Made by a program: the position numbers and the translations under genes. This document shows positions 15,582 to 23,931 of a stretch of DNA of 64,000 bases, piece by piece. The stretch comes from Desulfallas sp. Bu1-1 (lineage in GTDB: Bacteria > Bacillota > Desulfotomaculia > Desulfotomaculales > Desulfallaceae), in the NCBI RefSeq assembly GCF_015594625.1, contig NZ_JADNRQ010000006.1:62001-126000 (forward strand). Reading direction: 5' to 3'. A model generated the notes under the pieces. The model ran no database searches. It was given only the letters and a program-made list of their open reading frames with translations, and had not been told where the DNA came from. Every line of letters starts with the position of its first letter. Within the stretch, counting starts at the first letter, position 1.

Positions 15582-16286
15582 ATGGCGAATAACGCAAAAT
15601 GTATTATAGATGCTAAAAACATCGTCAAGATCTATCAAAATGGCTCTGATGAGCTGAAAGTTTTGGATGACGTTACTTTACAGGTTTTTGAAGGTGATTT
15701 TACGGCTATTTTGGGGCCTTCCGGGTCCGGCAAATCAACCTTGATGAATATACTGGGTTGCCTGGATTTACCTACTTCCGGGCAGTATTTATTGGATGGT
15801 TTGGACGTTTTAAAGGCTTCTGATAATGAATTGTCCGGGATTCGCAATAAAAAAATTGGATTTGTCTTTCAGAAGTTCAACTTGTTGCCCAGATTAACAG
15901 CGTTGCAAAATGTGATGCTTCCTTTGCTTTATCGCGGGATCAGTGAGTCAGAAGCCATGGAGCGGGCTAAACAAAAATTAACTCTTTTAGGCTTGGAGGA
16001 TCGGCTGACTCATCGCCCCAATGAACTGTCAGGCGGACAACAGCAAAGGGTGGCCATTGCCAGGGCCATAGTGGGTAATCCCGATATAGTTTTAGCGGAT
16101 GAGCCGACCGGAAACTTGGATAGCAAATCCAGTCAAGATGCCATGGAAATTTTTAAAGAACTCAATCAACAGGGAAATACCATAGTAATCATTACCCACG
16201 ATATCGAAGTGGCCGAACAGGTAAACAAGATATTTTATATCCGGGACGGTAAAATTTACAATGATGGAGGTAAAGGGGTTGGTTAG
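15582..16286 (+). CDS. MacB/LolD-type ABC transporter ATPase
   Basis: A 234-residue ATPase. Walker A is GPSGSGKST, the signature is LSGGQQQRVAIARAI, Walker B is IVLADEPTGNLD and the switch His is in ITHD. It is of the MacB/FtsE/LolD class that drives mechanotransmission rather than translocation through the membrane. ATG 15582 follows the lipoprotein stop directly. It overlaps the adaptor gene by eight bases, and the FtsX-like permease gene follows that. Confidence 0.93.
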   Translation: MANNAKCIIDAKNIVKIYQNGSDELKVLDDVTLQVFEGDFTAILGPSGSGKSTLMNILGCLDLPTSGQYLLDGLDVLKASDNELSGIRNKKIGFVFQKFNLLPRLTALQNVMLPLLYRGISESEAMERAKQKLTLLGLEDRLTHRPNELSGGQQQRVAIARAIVGNPDIVLADEPTGNLDSKSSQDAMEIFKELNQQGNTIVIITHDIEVAEQVNKIFYIRDGKIYNDGGKGVG

Positions 16287-17427
16287 TCTTAAAAACAAAA
16301 AAATCATCGCCATTATTATCGTGTTCATAGTCCTGGCCGCTGGAGCAGGTTTATGGTTTCAAAAAAAAGGTGACGCTACAAGCGCGGAAATTCAATACGA
16401 GCAGGTACAAGTTAAAAGGGATGATATTGTTGTCGGCTTTGATTCCGACGGTACCATTGACTTTGCCAAAGTTAATTTAAGGTTTGGTGTTAAAGGCACA
16501 ATTGCTGAAATTTTGGTTGCCGAAGGTGATGAGGTGAAAAAAGGAGATGTGATTGCCAAGTTGGATGACCGGGATTATCAGGACCAGTACCAGTTGGCTT
16601 TGGCCAAGCTGCAAGAAGCCCGGGAACAAGAGTTAACCAGTCTTTTAGATACTGAATTAAAGCTGAAAACTACTGCAGCCGAGCTGGAACAGCTCAAGGA
16701 CGAATATATGGAGATGGAAGCAATTCCAGATGCTTACTCAGCCAGTGAGTTAAAAATGAAAAAATTGGAACTGGACAACAAGGATACAGAATACCAAAAC
16801 TTGCAACAGAAATATGAACTGCAAAAAGCCCAGGGGTTGAAACAAAATGAACTGGAAGTGAAAATGGCGAAGGAAGATTTGGAAGAAACCATTTTATACG
16901 CGCCCGTTTCCGGCATTGTTTTAGACCTGGCCAATAAAGTGGGGGAAAGTGTTACAGACGAGCAGGACTTCGCCACAATTCATGAAAATAATGCGATTAA
17001 TGCCGTAACCCAGGTCATTGAATATGATATTGGTCAAATTAAAGTGGGACAAAAAGTATATGTGACGGTGGAAGCAATACCGGATAAAAAATTCACCGGC
17101 GAAGTGAGCAAGATCAATGCTTTACCCTCCGAGGATTCCAGCGGGCTGGTCAACTATACGGTGGAAATCAAGATCAAAGACCCCGGGACCGAGTTGAAGG
17201 ACGGCATGACTTGCGCGGTTTCCTTTGTCATTAAAGAAGTGAAGGATTGTCTAATTGTGCCTTATAACGCCGTTAAAATTGTGGATGGTAAACAAGTTGT
17301 CACCGTGGTTGATGAAACGGGCCAAAGTGTGGAAAGGGAAATAAAAACCGGGTTTACGGACGGCACCAGTGTAGAAGTACTGGAAGGTCTTAGGGAAAAT
17401 GAAACGGTTGTTTACCCCAAAAAGTAG
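16279..17427 (+). CDS. MacA-like membrane-fusion (adaptor) protein
   Basis: A 382-residue HlyD/MacA-type protein with one N-terminal membrane helix (IIAIIIVFIVLAAGAGLW), a biotinyl-lipoyl domain split around a coiled coil (about residues 110-200, rich in Glu, Lys and Leu), a beta barrel and a membrane-proximal domain ending in VPYNAVKI. TTG 16279 is preferred because GGAGGTAAAGGGG lies just before it. In MacAB systems the adaptor links the permease to an outer-membrane or wall-spanning partner; the TolC-like protein encoded at 18.8 kb is the candidate. Confidence 0.88.
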   Translation: MVSLKNKKIIAIIIVFIVLAAGAGLWFQKKGDATSAEIQYEQVQVKRDDIVVGFDSDGTIDFAKVNLRFGVKGTIAEILVAEGDEVKKGDVIAKLDDRDYQDQYQLALAKLQEAREQELTSLLDTELKLKTTAAELEQLKDEYMEMEAIPDAYSASELKMKKLELDNKDTEYQNLQQKYELQKAQGLKQNELEVKMAKEDLEETILYAPVSGIVLDLANKVGESVTDEQDFATIHENNAINAVTQVIEYDIGQIKVGQKVYVTVEAIPDKKFTGEVSKINALPSEDSSGLVNYTVEIKIKDPGTELKDGMTCAVSFVIKEVKDCLIVPYNAVKIVDGKQVVTVVDETGQSVEREIKTGFTDGTSVEVLEGLRENETVVYPKK

Positions 17428-17435
17428 GTGATTTT

Positions 17436-18623
17436 TTGAAGCTGAAACAGCTGCTTAAACTGGTTTTTATCAATATTACCCAAAACAAGGTGCGCACTTT
17501 TTTGACCACGCTGGGGGTAATCGTCGGTACAGCCACAATTTTTATGGTGGTAGCTATTGGCGCGGGAGGAGAAGCCCGGGTTAACGAGCAGTACGCCAAA
17601 TTGAATGTGGGAACCATTATAGTTATGCCCGCCGCAAGGGGCAAGGTAGCGGATCCGTTGACCAAAAAAGATGCCCTGCTGTTTCAGGAAAGTGAAAATG
17701 TGGCCCGGGCTTTTCCCCTTTTACGTGGCAACGGAAGTATAACCTATGATAACTTCTCTACCAATGCCGGTTTTCAAGCCATCCAGCCGGGGTTTCAGGA
17801 TAGCAATCACCTGACTGTTCAGCAGGGCAGGGCCCTTGTGGAAGATGACGAAAAAAAGAAGAATAAGTATGCGGTAGTTGGTGCGGAACTGGCAAATACA
17901 CTTACAGACGGCAATCCTTCCGGGATAGTGGGCCGGAGTATTAGTATCAACAGCAGAAAGTTTGAGGTTGTAGGTGTTTATAATCCAGTGGGAGATTCCG
18001 GTACAGGTATGAGTTATGATGACTCGGCGTTTATTCCTTACACGGTGGGAGAAAAGTATTTATTGGGCACCAGGGCGAACCCAACTATTATTGTTCAGGC
18101 CACGGGATTGGAGACAGTGCAGTCAGCTATCGAAGATATTACAAACATTTTAAATGAAACCCACCGCGCGGGAGGAGCGGAACAGTTTCGTATACTGGAC
18201 GCGGGCAGCAGATTGGTGGCGGCGCAGGAGTCGGCCAGGACCATGTCTCTGCTGTTGCTGGCGGTGGCGGCTGTGGTGTTGATTGTCAGCGGGATAGGAA
18301 TCATGAACGTTATGTTCGTGACAGTAAAAGAAAGGACCAGGGAAATCGGCACCTTGAAAGCAATTGGGGCTAAAAAAAGGGAAATACTGGGCCAGTTTTT
18401 GATCGAAGCCGTTGTTATTAGTTTGGTTGGCGGTGTATTGGGTGTGATTATAGGCTTTGCTGCCGTTCCCCTGTTGAAATACTTTGAGCTTCCCGCTCTG
18501 CCTTCCATAAGCGGCATCCTGCTGGGGCTGGTATTCTCTGTAATTACAGGTGTGTTTTTCGGGTTCTATCCAGCCTGGAAGGCCGCCGAATTAAACCCGA
18601 TAGACGCGTTGAGATATGAGTGA
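17436..18623 (+). CDS. MacB-like FtsX-family permease
   Basis: A 395-residue ABC permease. The N-terminal helix (GVIVGTATIFMVVAIGAGGE) is followed by a large MacB periplasmic core domain (about residues 50-250) and three C-terminal helices, with the typical PIDALRYE ending. TTG start at 17436. It completes an ATPase-adaptor-permease exporter whose genes are tightly packed. The substrate is unknown; peptides, antibiotics or lipids are typical. Confidence 0.92.
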   Translation: MKLKQLLKLVFINITQNKVRTFLTTLGVIVGTATIFMVVAIGAGGEARVNEQYAKLNVGTIIVMPAARGKVADPLTKKDALLFQESENVARAFPLLRGNGSITYDNFSTNAGFQAIQPGFQDSNHLTVQQGRALVEDDEKKKNKYAVVGAELANTLTDGNPSGIVGRSISINSRKFEVVGVYNPVGDSGTGMSYDDSAFIPYTVGEKYLLGTRANPTIIVQATGLETVQSAIEDITNILNETHRAGGAEQFRILDAGSRLVAAQESARTMSLLLLAVAAVVLIVSGIGIMNVMFVTVKERTREIGTLKAIGAKKREILGQFLIEAVVISLVGGVLGVIIGFAAVPLLKYFELPALPSISGILLGLVFSVITGVFFGFYPAWKAAELNPIDALRYE

Positions 18624-18710
18624 CCAATTCAGTCGAAAGTTGTTTCTGGTGAATAGATATCTATGTCGCTGGCGCGGCACCAGCAAAAAGATGAAAAAGG
18701 TGTGACGTAG

Positions 18711-18732
18711 GGGCGGATAACCCTGTCCGCCC
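18711..18732. repeat. GC-rich hairpin, REP-like
   Basis: GGGCGGA and TCCGCCC form a perfect 7-bp stem with an eight-base loop, without a T tract. It lies in the 176-base gap between the permease gene and the TolC-like gene and resembles dispersed palindromic repeats. A second small hairpin, GCTGG/CCAGC, lies at about 18668-18684. Confidence 0.4.
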
Positions 18733-18799
18733 GTCCCCGGGCCGCAGGTTGGTATTAGGTAATGATATGTAAAAGTTTTTTGGGAAAAGTGGGTGCAAA

Positions 18800-20017
18800 A
18801 TGAAAGGGAAAGTTATCTTCCTGTTGGCTGTGCTTATTGTATTGAGCGGCTTTTCCAACGTATATGCCGCGGAGGATGTTGCAGAGGATGTTATTACTTT
18901 GGAACAGGCAGTGAAGCTGGCTGAAGAAAACAGCAGAAGCTTGACCAAATATGAAATCAGCAAGCGAAAAGCAAAATACCAATTATATGAAATTAATGAC
19001 CAGTATTGGGAAGCGAATTATGACCAGGATGTTAACATGAATAAATATAACAGTTTAAGTCAAGAGTACTCCGATCTTCAAGCAAAGGAGGACTTAAGTG
19101 AAGATGATATCAATAGAATGAACGAAATTAAAGAAGAGATGGATGCTATTTGGGATGATATCAACAAACAATCCGATGCAATAGAATCTTTATCAGATCA
19201 AAAAAGAGATGCTGAAGATAATTACGATGATTCAGTCGCCGCGGAAGAAAACTATCAAAAGCAATTGGAATATACAGTAGAAGAGCTTTATACAACAATA
19301 TTGATTCAGGAGGAAAGCTTACTAACTTCAAGTAAAGAGTATGAATTAAAGCTCAACTTGCTGAACATAGAAAAAGTAAAGCTGCAGCTGGGCAGAAGCA
19401 GCCGGCTTAATGTGAATCAACTATCCAGGGATGTTACGGAATTAAATAAAAAAATTATTGAGTTGAACAGCTTAATTAAAAATTTAAAAGGTGAGTTGAA
19501 TGATATGATGGGTAGAGAATATGGCGCGGAATTGAGGTTGGTTCCGTTTGAGATTCAGGAGAACATTGAAATACCTGAATATGACACGTTGTTCTCCAAA
19601 GCCGCCCGGGAATATGACGCAATAGCAGTGATTAAACGGGATATCAGTAATAAAAAAGACGACCTGGATTCCATCGATGATGATGGCTACCAGGAAGAAT
19701 TGCTGGAACTGGAAATCAAAGAAAAAGAACTGGAGCTGGAAGATGAGAGGTATAAATTGAAAGAGGCGATAAACAACTTAATAGCGGAAGTCAAATCAAA
19801 GCAAGAAGATTATCAATTATCGTTGATTGATTATAAAAATGCACAAAAAAAATATGATTGGGACCAAAAGAGATTTGAACAGGGCCGGATATCCAAACTG
19901 GCTCTGATGCAAAGCGAACTGGATTATTTAAACGCCAAAAATAAAAATACCTCCGCCGGGTATGGTTTATATTTGGCTTACCGGTCTTTACAGCTGGCGG
20001 AAGCGGGAATATTGTAG
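18800..20017 (+). CDS. TolC-family coiled-coil protein
   Basis: A 405-residue protein with a signal peptide (IFLLAVLIVLSGFSNVYAAE) and very long alpha-helical, heptad-rich segments, with the TolC-like opening ITLEQAVKLAEENSRSLTKYEI and closing helix pattern SKLALMQSELDYLNAKN. TolC-family proteins are outer-membrane channels in diderms. In a monoderm-type organism such homologues are exported proteins of uncertain role, perhaps wall-spanning. It lies downstream of the MacAB-like genes in the same direction, separated by 176 bases. Confidence 0.75.
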   Translation: MKGKVIFLLAVLIVLSGFSNVYAAEDVAEDVITLEQAVKLAEENSRSLTKYEISKRKAKYQLYEINDQYWEANYDQDVNMNKYNSLSQEYSDLQAKEDLSEDDINRMNEIKEEMDAIWDDINKQSDAIESLSDQKRDAEDNYDDSVAAEENYQKQLEYTVEELYTTILIQEESLLTSSKEYELKLNLLNIEKVKLQLGRSSRLNVNQLSRDVTELNKKIIELNSLIKNLKGELNDMMGREYGAELRLVPFEIQENIEIPEYDTLFSKAAREYDAIAVIKRDISNKKDDLDSIDDDGYQEELLELEIKEKELELEDERYKLKEAINNLIAEVKSKQEDYQLSLIDYKNAQKKYDWDQKRFEQGRISKLALMQSELDYLNAKNKNTSAGYGLYLAYRSLQLAEAGIL

Positions 20018-20078
20018 AATCATAAATAAAATAACGTGGCACCAAGTTTATGGGTTTTAGTAGTTTAATGTTACCGGT

Positions 20079-21443
20079 TTACCCGGCCGTTTGTTCCAGC
20101 GGCCGGGACCCGGGAAGATTTTTCATTTCCAAATAAATTAAACTGGCTGTTAAGATCACCGACAGGGCGTCAGCAATGGGTGCCGTCCTCCAGACCCCTT
20201 CAATGCCCCAGATACGGGGGAGAATCAACAGCAGGGGGATGAACAGCAATACCTGCCTGGACAGGGCGAGGATGGTGGATTGAACCGGTTTGCCCACCGC
20301 CTGGAAGTAATGAGAGCAAATGATCTGAAAGGCGATGACCGGCAGCATGGCAAAGAAAACCAGCATGGCATGGGCAGTCAGTCGCGTCAGGGTAATATTG
20401 TCTTTGCTGAACAGTCCTGCGATTTGATTGGGCCAAATATGAATGACCAAATAAAAGGCCAGTGCGATGCAGGTACCCGCCACCACCGCTTTTTTCAAGG
20501 TTTCCTTGACCCTGTGGTATTGCCGGGCTCCGTAATTAAAACCAATGATGGGCTGCGCCCCCTGGCTGATACCCAAAATGGGCATGAATACCAGCGCGCC
20601 GATACTCATCATGATGCCCACGGCGGATAGGGCCAAATCGCCGCCATAGGACATCAGTGTTTTGTTCAAAATCAATTGCTGCACACTGTTGGTGATTTGC
20701 ATGGCAAAGGGCGCGAAGCCGATGGACATGATGCCCGTGAGGATGGGTAATTGCAATTTCAGGTTTTTCAGCCTGATTTTCACCAGGCTCCGGCCCGACC
20801 CGAAATAACCGAGCACCCAGGTTGCCGAAATGAATTGAGCGCAGACAGTGGCCAGCGCGGAGCCTTTTATCCCCAGCCCCAGTCTGAAAATAAAAATATA
20901 GTTCAATACTCCATTAATCAACGCTCCGATGATTTGTGTAAACATGGCAAACCCGGGATTGCCTTCAGCCCTGATAAAGTTGTTCATACCCATGCCAATG
21001 GAGCCAAGTACTGATCCCACCATAATAATTTGTGTAAAATCCCGGGCGTAGGGAAAAACATCTTCACTTGCCCCAAATATTTTTAAGATCGGCTCGGAGA
21101 ATAGAAAATAAACAGCCGTTAGAATTAGTGGCAATATGATTAACATTATCATGCCATTGCCGGCTACCCTTTCGGCTTCCTCTTTTTTTTGTTCTCCCAA
21201 GCGTATGGAGATTAATGCCGTAGCGCCAACACCGATCAGAATTGAAACACCCATCATAATAAGCATGATTGGAAAAGCCACCGTTGTTGCCGCTATGGCC
21301 AGGGGACCGACGCCGCGCCCCACAAAGATCCTGTCGATAATATTGTACAGCGCGTTGACCAGCATTCCCGTTATGGCCGGCAGGGAAAACTTCCAAAGCA
21401 AGCTGCCGATCTTTCCATTACGCATCTCGATACTTCTGTCCAT
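20079..21443 (-). CDS. MATE-family multidrug efflux transporter
   Basis: A 454-residue membrane protein with 12 predicted helices. It has the MATE opening GSLLWKFSLPAITGMLVNAL followed by YNIIDRIFVGRGVG, and the second-half counterpart ISQGAQPIIGFNYGAR. Such proteins export cationic drugs using Na+ or H+. ATG 21443 has AAGGTG upstream. The MarR gene ends 13 bases before it, so the two form an operon on the minus strand. Confidence 0.92.
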   Translation of the reverse strand: MDRSIEMRNGKIGSLLWKFSLPAITGMLVNALYNIIDRIFVGRGVGPLAIAATTVAFPIMLIMMGVSILIGVGATALISIRLGEQKKEEAERVAGNGMIMLIILPLILTAVYFLFSEPILKIFGASEDVFPYARDFTQIIMVGSVLGSIGMGMNNFIRAEGNPGFAMFTQIIGALINGVLNYIFIFRLGLGIKGSALATVCAQFISATWVLGYFGSGRSLVKIRLKNLKLQLPILTGIMSIGFAPFAMQITNSVQQLILNKTLMSYGGDLALSAVGIMMSIGALVFMPILGISQGAQPIIGFNYGARQYHRVKETLKKAVVAGTCIALAFYLVIHIWPNQIAGLFSKDNITLTRLTAHAMLVFFAMLPVIAFQIICSHYFQAVGKPVQSTILALSRQVLLFIPLLLILPRIWGIEGVWRTAPIADALSVILTASLIYLEMKNLPGSRPLEQTAG

Positions 21444-21456
21444 AATCACAACACCT

Positions 21457-21903
21457 TTACATTTTTTTGAGGAAAGAAACCACATAACGCAAGCTGGCAA
21501 TGAAACGCTTTATTTCTCCAGGATCGACGTCCTGGAAAAAATCGTTCAGCTTGTGGGTGTAAAAATCCATGATCTTGTCCATTTCGGTCCTTCCGGCGGG
21601 GCTGAGGGAAATCAAGATTTTGCGCCTGTCGCTGGGGTCCTCAAGGCGTATAGCCATGCCCTTTTCTTCCAGCTGGTCGATTAAAGTGGTTAGACTGCCT
21701 TTTTCGATGTCGAGCATTTTGCCGATTTCGGTCGGGGTCAGGTGGTCATGCTGGTACAAAATGTTGATAATCTTGGCATGATTCTTTTTCATCCAGGGCA
21801 GGCCGTGATAATCCCGGCGAAAACGCAGGATAAACTTTTCGTGAAACATACCCATAAATGCATATAATAAATCATGTAATTCCTTGGCTTCCCGAAAATT
21901 CAT
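21457..21903 (-). CDS. MarR-family transcriptional regulator
   Basis: A 148-residue MarR-type winged-helix regulator (HLTPTEIGKMLDIEKGSLTT for the DNA-recognition helices, IRLEDPSDRRKILISLSPAG for the wing). ATG 21903 has GGGGTGAT upstream. It sits directly before the MATE efflux gene, which it likely represses along with itself until a ligand binds. It is divergent from the methyltransferase gene at 22155. Confidence 0.9.
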   Translation of the reverse strand: MNFREAKELHDLLYAFMGMFHEKFILRFRRDYHGLPWMKKNHAKIINILYQHDHLTPTEIGKMLDIEKGSLTTLIDQLEEKGMAIRLEDPSDRRKILISLSPAGRTEMDKIMDFYTHKLNDFFQDVDPGEIKRFIASLRYVVSFLKKM

Positions 21904-22061
21904 CCGGATCACCCCGCATGCCATCATAGTACATACTGTTAGAAAACGAACTAATTTTATCATGGTAACAATTATGGCGTCAATAATTTTTTATCTGCGT
22001 TTTGTGGATGCTTTTTATGTACCTAATGTTTTGAATGTTAATTTAATCAGACAGTTAAGTA

Positions 22062-22111
22062 TTGACATATTAATCAAACATGGTAGTATTTAAATATACA
22101 TGTATATACGT
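22062..22111 (+). promoter_or_regulatory. promoter with HutC-type GntR operator (site 1)
   Basis: TTGACA (22062-22067) and TAGTAT (22084-22089) form a promoter with a 16-bp spacer. GTATATAC at 22102-22109 lies just after the expected transcription start and fits the HutC-subfamily consensus GT-N-TA-N-AC. It is placed to block transcription of the methyltransferase gene at 22155. Confidence 0.65.
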
Positions 22112-22154
22112 GTAGAGACGGATTTGGGGTATCCAAAAGGGGGAAGTGTTGAAA

Positions 22155-22970
22155 TTGATCATTATTGGAGAAAAAATCAATGGAACGATTCCAAGCGTAA
22201 AAGAAGCTATCGCAAACAGGGACGAACAGTATATTCGCGACCTGGCCGTCAAGCAGGCGGAAGCGGGTGCCGACTATATTGACGTGTGCGCCGGCACTGC
22301 GCCTGAAATCGAAGCCGAGACATTAAAGTGGCTGATGGATATTGTTCAGGATGCCGTTGATACACCTTTGTGCATTGACAGTCCCAATCCAAGGGTAATT
22401 GAACAGGTTTTAAAATATGCCGAACAACCAGGCATTATTAACTCGGTATCTGAAGAAGGCGATAAATGCGAAGTGATTTACCCCTTGATGCAGGGCACTG
22501 CATGGCAGGTTATTGCCTTAACCTGCGATAACAAAGGCATTCCTTCCGGTGTTGAGCAGAGAGTTGATATCACCAGAATGCTGGTGGAAAAAGCCCAAAA
22601 ATACGATATCACACCCGACAGAATCCACATTGACCCTCTGGTCATGGCGTTATCGGCGGACAACCAGTCTTTGATCAAATTTGTCGATACGCTGGCAGCG
22701 GTGAAAAAACTTTATCCCACCATCAAAGTAACCTCCGGTTTGAGTAATATCTCCTTTGGTATGCCCTTGAGAAAAATCATCAATCAACACTTTTTAGCAA
22801 TCGCGATTTATGCGGGCATGGATTCGGCCATTATGGACCCGTGCAACAGGGACATGCTGACAACGCTCCTGGCCACCGAAGCATTGCTCGGCCGCGACAG
22901 GTACTGCAGGAATTTCTCCAACGCCTACCGGAAAAATAAAATTGGGCCTGAAAGAATTACCAAAAAATAA
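22155..22970 (+). CDS. pterin-binding methyltransferase (AcsE/MtgA/MtrH-like)
   Basis: A 271-residue TIM-barrel protein of the pterin-binding family. Visible are IIGEKINGTI, AGADYIDVCAGT, the pterin-site Asp in CIDSPNPRVI, the Asp in HIDPLVMALS and TSGLSNISFGMP. Relatives move methyl groups between methyl-corrinoid proteins and tetrahydrofolate (AcsE, MtgA). The likely role is transfer of methyl from the corrinoid proteins at 23.3 and 27.4 kb to tetrahydrofolate for oxidation or acetyl-CoA synthesis. TTG 22155 fits the G-rich ribosome site at 22139-22143; GTG 22146 and TTG 22149 are alternatives. It has its own promoter and operator. Confidence 0.88.
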   Translation: MIIIGEKINGTIPSVKEAIANRDEQYIRDLAVKQAEAGADYIDVCAGTAPEIEAETLKWLMDIVQDAVDTPLCIDSPNPRVIEQVLKYAEQPGIINSVSEEGDKCEVIYPLMQGTAWQVIALTCDNKGIPSGVEQRVDITRMLVEKAQKYDITPDRIHIDPLVMALSADNQSLIKFVDTLAAVKKLYPTIKVTSGLSNISFGMPLRKIINQHFLAIAIYAGMDSAIMDPCNRDMLTTLLATEALLGRDRYCRNFSNAYRKNKIGPERITKK

Positions 22971-22982
22971 AGACCTTTTTAT

Positions 22983-23070
22983 CAACTTAACAATTAGTTA
23001 GTTACTCCTGAAAAAATTAACCACAAAGTCCCAACTCGGACTTTTTCAGGGGAAACTAGTTAATAAGTTG
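22983..23070 (+). repeat. repeat element copy A, imperfect inverted repeat
   Basis: The outer arms CAACTTA and TAAGTTG and the inner arms CTCCTGAAAAA and TTTTTCAGGGG give an 88-bp imperfect inverted repeat around a core (23016-23063). The core begins ATTAACCACAAAGTCCCAAC and ends CAGGGGAAACTAGTTAA. Related cores occur at 26625-26666 (same strand) and 30898-30948 (opposite strand). Confidence 0.6.
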
Positions 23071-23108
23071 AACCTTGTAGCCAGAGGATTTATTTTTCAC
23101 CATAACCT

Positions 23109-23126
23109 GTATATACGAGTATATAT
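23109..23126. promoter_or_regulatory. HutC-type GntR operator (site 2)
   Basis: GTATATAC (23109-23116) is followed by GA and GTATATAT (23119-23126), a tandem pair. It lies about 170 bases before the corrinoid protein gene at 23292. The same octamer occurs at 22102 and 26612. Confidence 0.6.
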
Positions 23127-23291
23127 CATTTGGTCTGGTATTGTCATTATTGAGGTATAACCATACAAGCCTCTTGGTATTTGCCGGTGAACATGTGCAA
23201 CAATGGCTTAAAGGGGGGGATTCAGCAGGAACGAGCAAACGCAAACGCACGCATTTTCTAACAACAATAAGTGCTAAAGGAGGACATGCTA

Positions 23292-23930
23292 ATGTTGGAT
23301 TTGCAAGCGCTGACCAAGGCAGTGGGGGACCTGAATGAACAACAGGTGTTGGCCATGTTGAAGGAATTTGTCGCCACCAATCCCGGTAACGAAGAAACCG
23401 TGGCGGTGGTAAATGCCTGCCAGCAGGGTATGGCCATTGTGGGAGAATTGTTCGACCAGAAGGAGTATTTTGTCGGGGACTTGATTTTTGCCGGTGAACT
23501 GCTTTCTTCCGCCATCGACATTTTAAAACCGGTTCTGGGTGGTGAAAGCACGGTGACGGTTGGTAAAATCGTGCTTGGCACCGTCGAAGGGGACTTGCAT
23601 GATATCGGGAAAAATATTTTCAAAAACATGGCGGAAGCGGCCGGTTTTGAAGTTATCGACCTGGGCATCGATGTTCCCGCCGCCACTTTCGTGGAAAAAG
23701 TGAAAGAAATCAAGCCGGAAATCGTGGGCATGAGCGGAGTGCTCACCCTGGCCCTGGATTCCATGAAAAAGACGGTGGACGAGCTAAAAACGGCCGGGTT
23801 GCGCGACGGAGTCAAAGTGATCATTGGCGGGAACCCGGTTACCGAGGAAGCATGCAGGGTTATCGGCGCGGACGCTTTCACAACCAACGCCGCCGAAGGC
23901 GTTAAAATATGTCAAGGGTGGGTGAAATAA
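23292..23930 (+). CDS. corrinoid (B12-binding) methyltransferase protein 1
   Basis: A 212-residue corrinoid protein of the MtaC/MtbC/MtgC class. The helical cap covers residues 1-85, and the Rossmann B12 domain has the lower-ligand motif D-x-H-x2-G in GTVEGDLHDIGKN plus IIGGNPVTEEACRVIGADAF. It carries the methyl group on cobalt between a primary methyltransferase and the pterin enzyme. ATG 23292 is eight bases after AAGGAGGA. The UroD-family gene starts two bases after its stop, so they are an operon pair. Confidence 0.93.
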   Translation: MLDLQALTKAVGDLNEQQVLAMLKEFVATNPGNEETVAVVNACQQGMAIVGELFDQKEYFVGDLIFAGELLSSAIDILKPVLGGESTVTVGKIVLGTVEGDLHDIGKNIFKNMAEAAGFEVIDLGIDVPAATFVEKVKEIKPEIVGMSGVLTLALDSMKKTVDELKTAGLRDGVKVIIGGNPVTEEACRVIGADAFTTNAAEGVKICQGWVK

Positions 23931-23931
23931 C

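Larger units (their letters stand above)
22971..23291. other. intergenic region: repeated hairpin element and operator
   Basis: No gene is seen. The region holds repeat element copy A (22983-23070) and GntR-type site 2 (23109-23126). The sequence AGTCC-CAACTC-GGACT followed by five T inside the element could also act as the terminator of the preceding gene. Confidence 0.6.

Noticed and set aside
22983-23070. Insertion sequence end
   Set aside because: Inverted arms are present but no transposase gene or target duplication is visible; described only as a repeat element.
23041-23141. Cobalamin riboswitch before the corrinoid protein gene
   Set aside because: No B12-box sequence or matching structure could be found.
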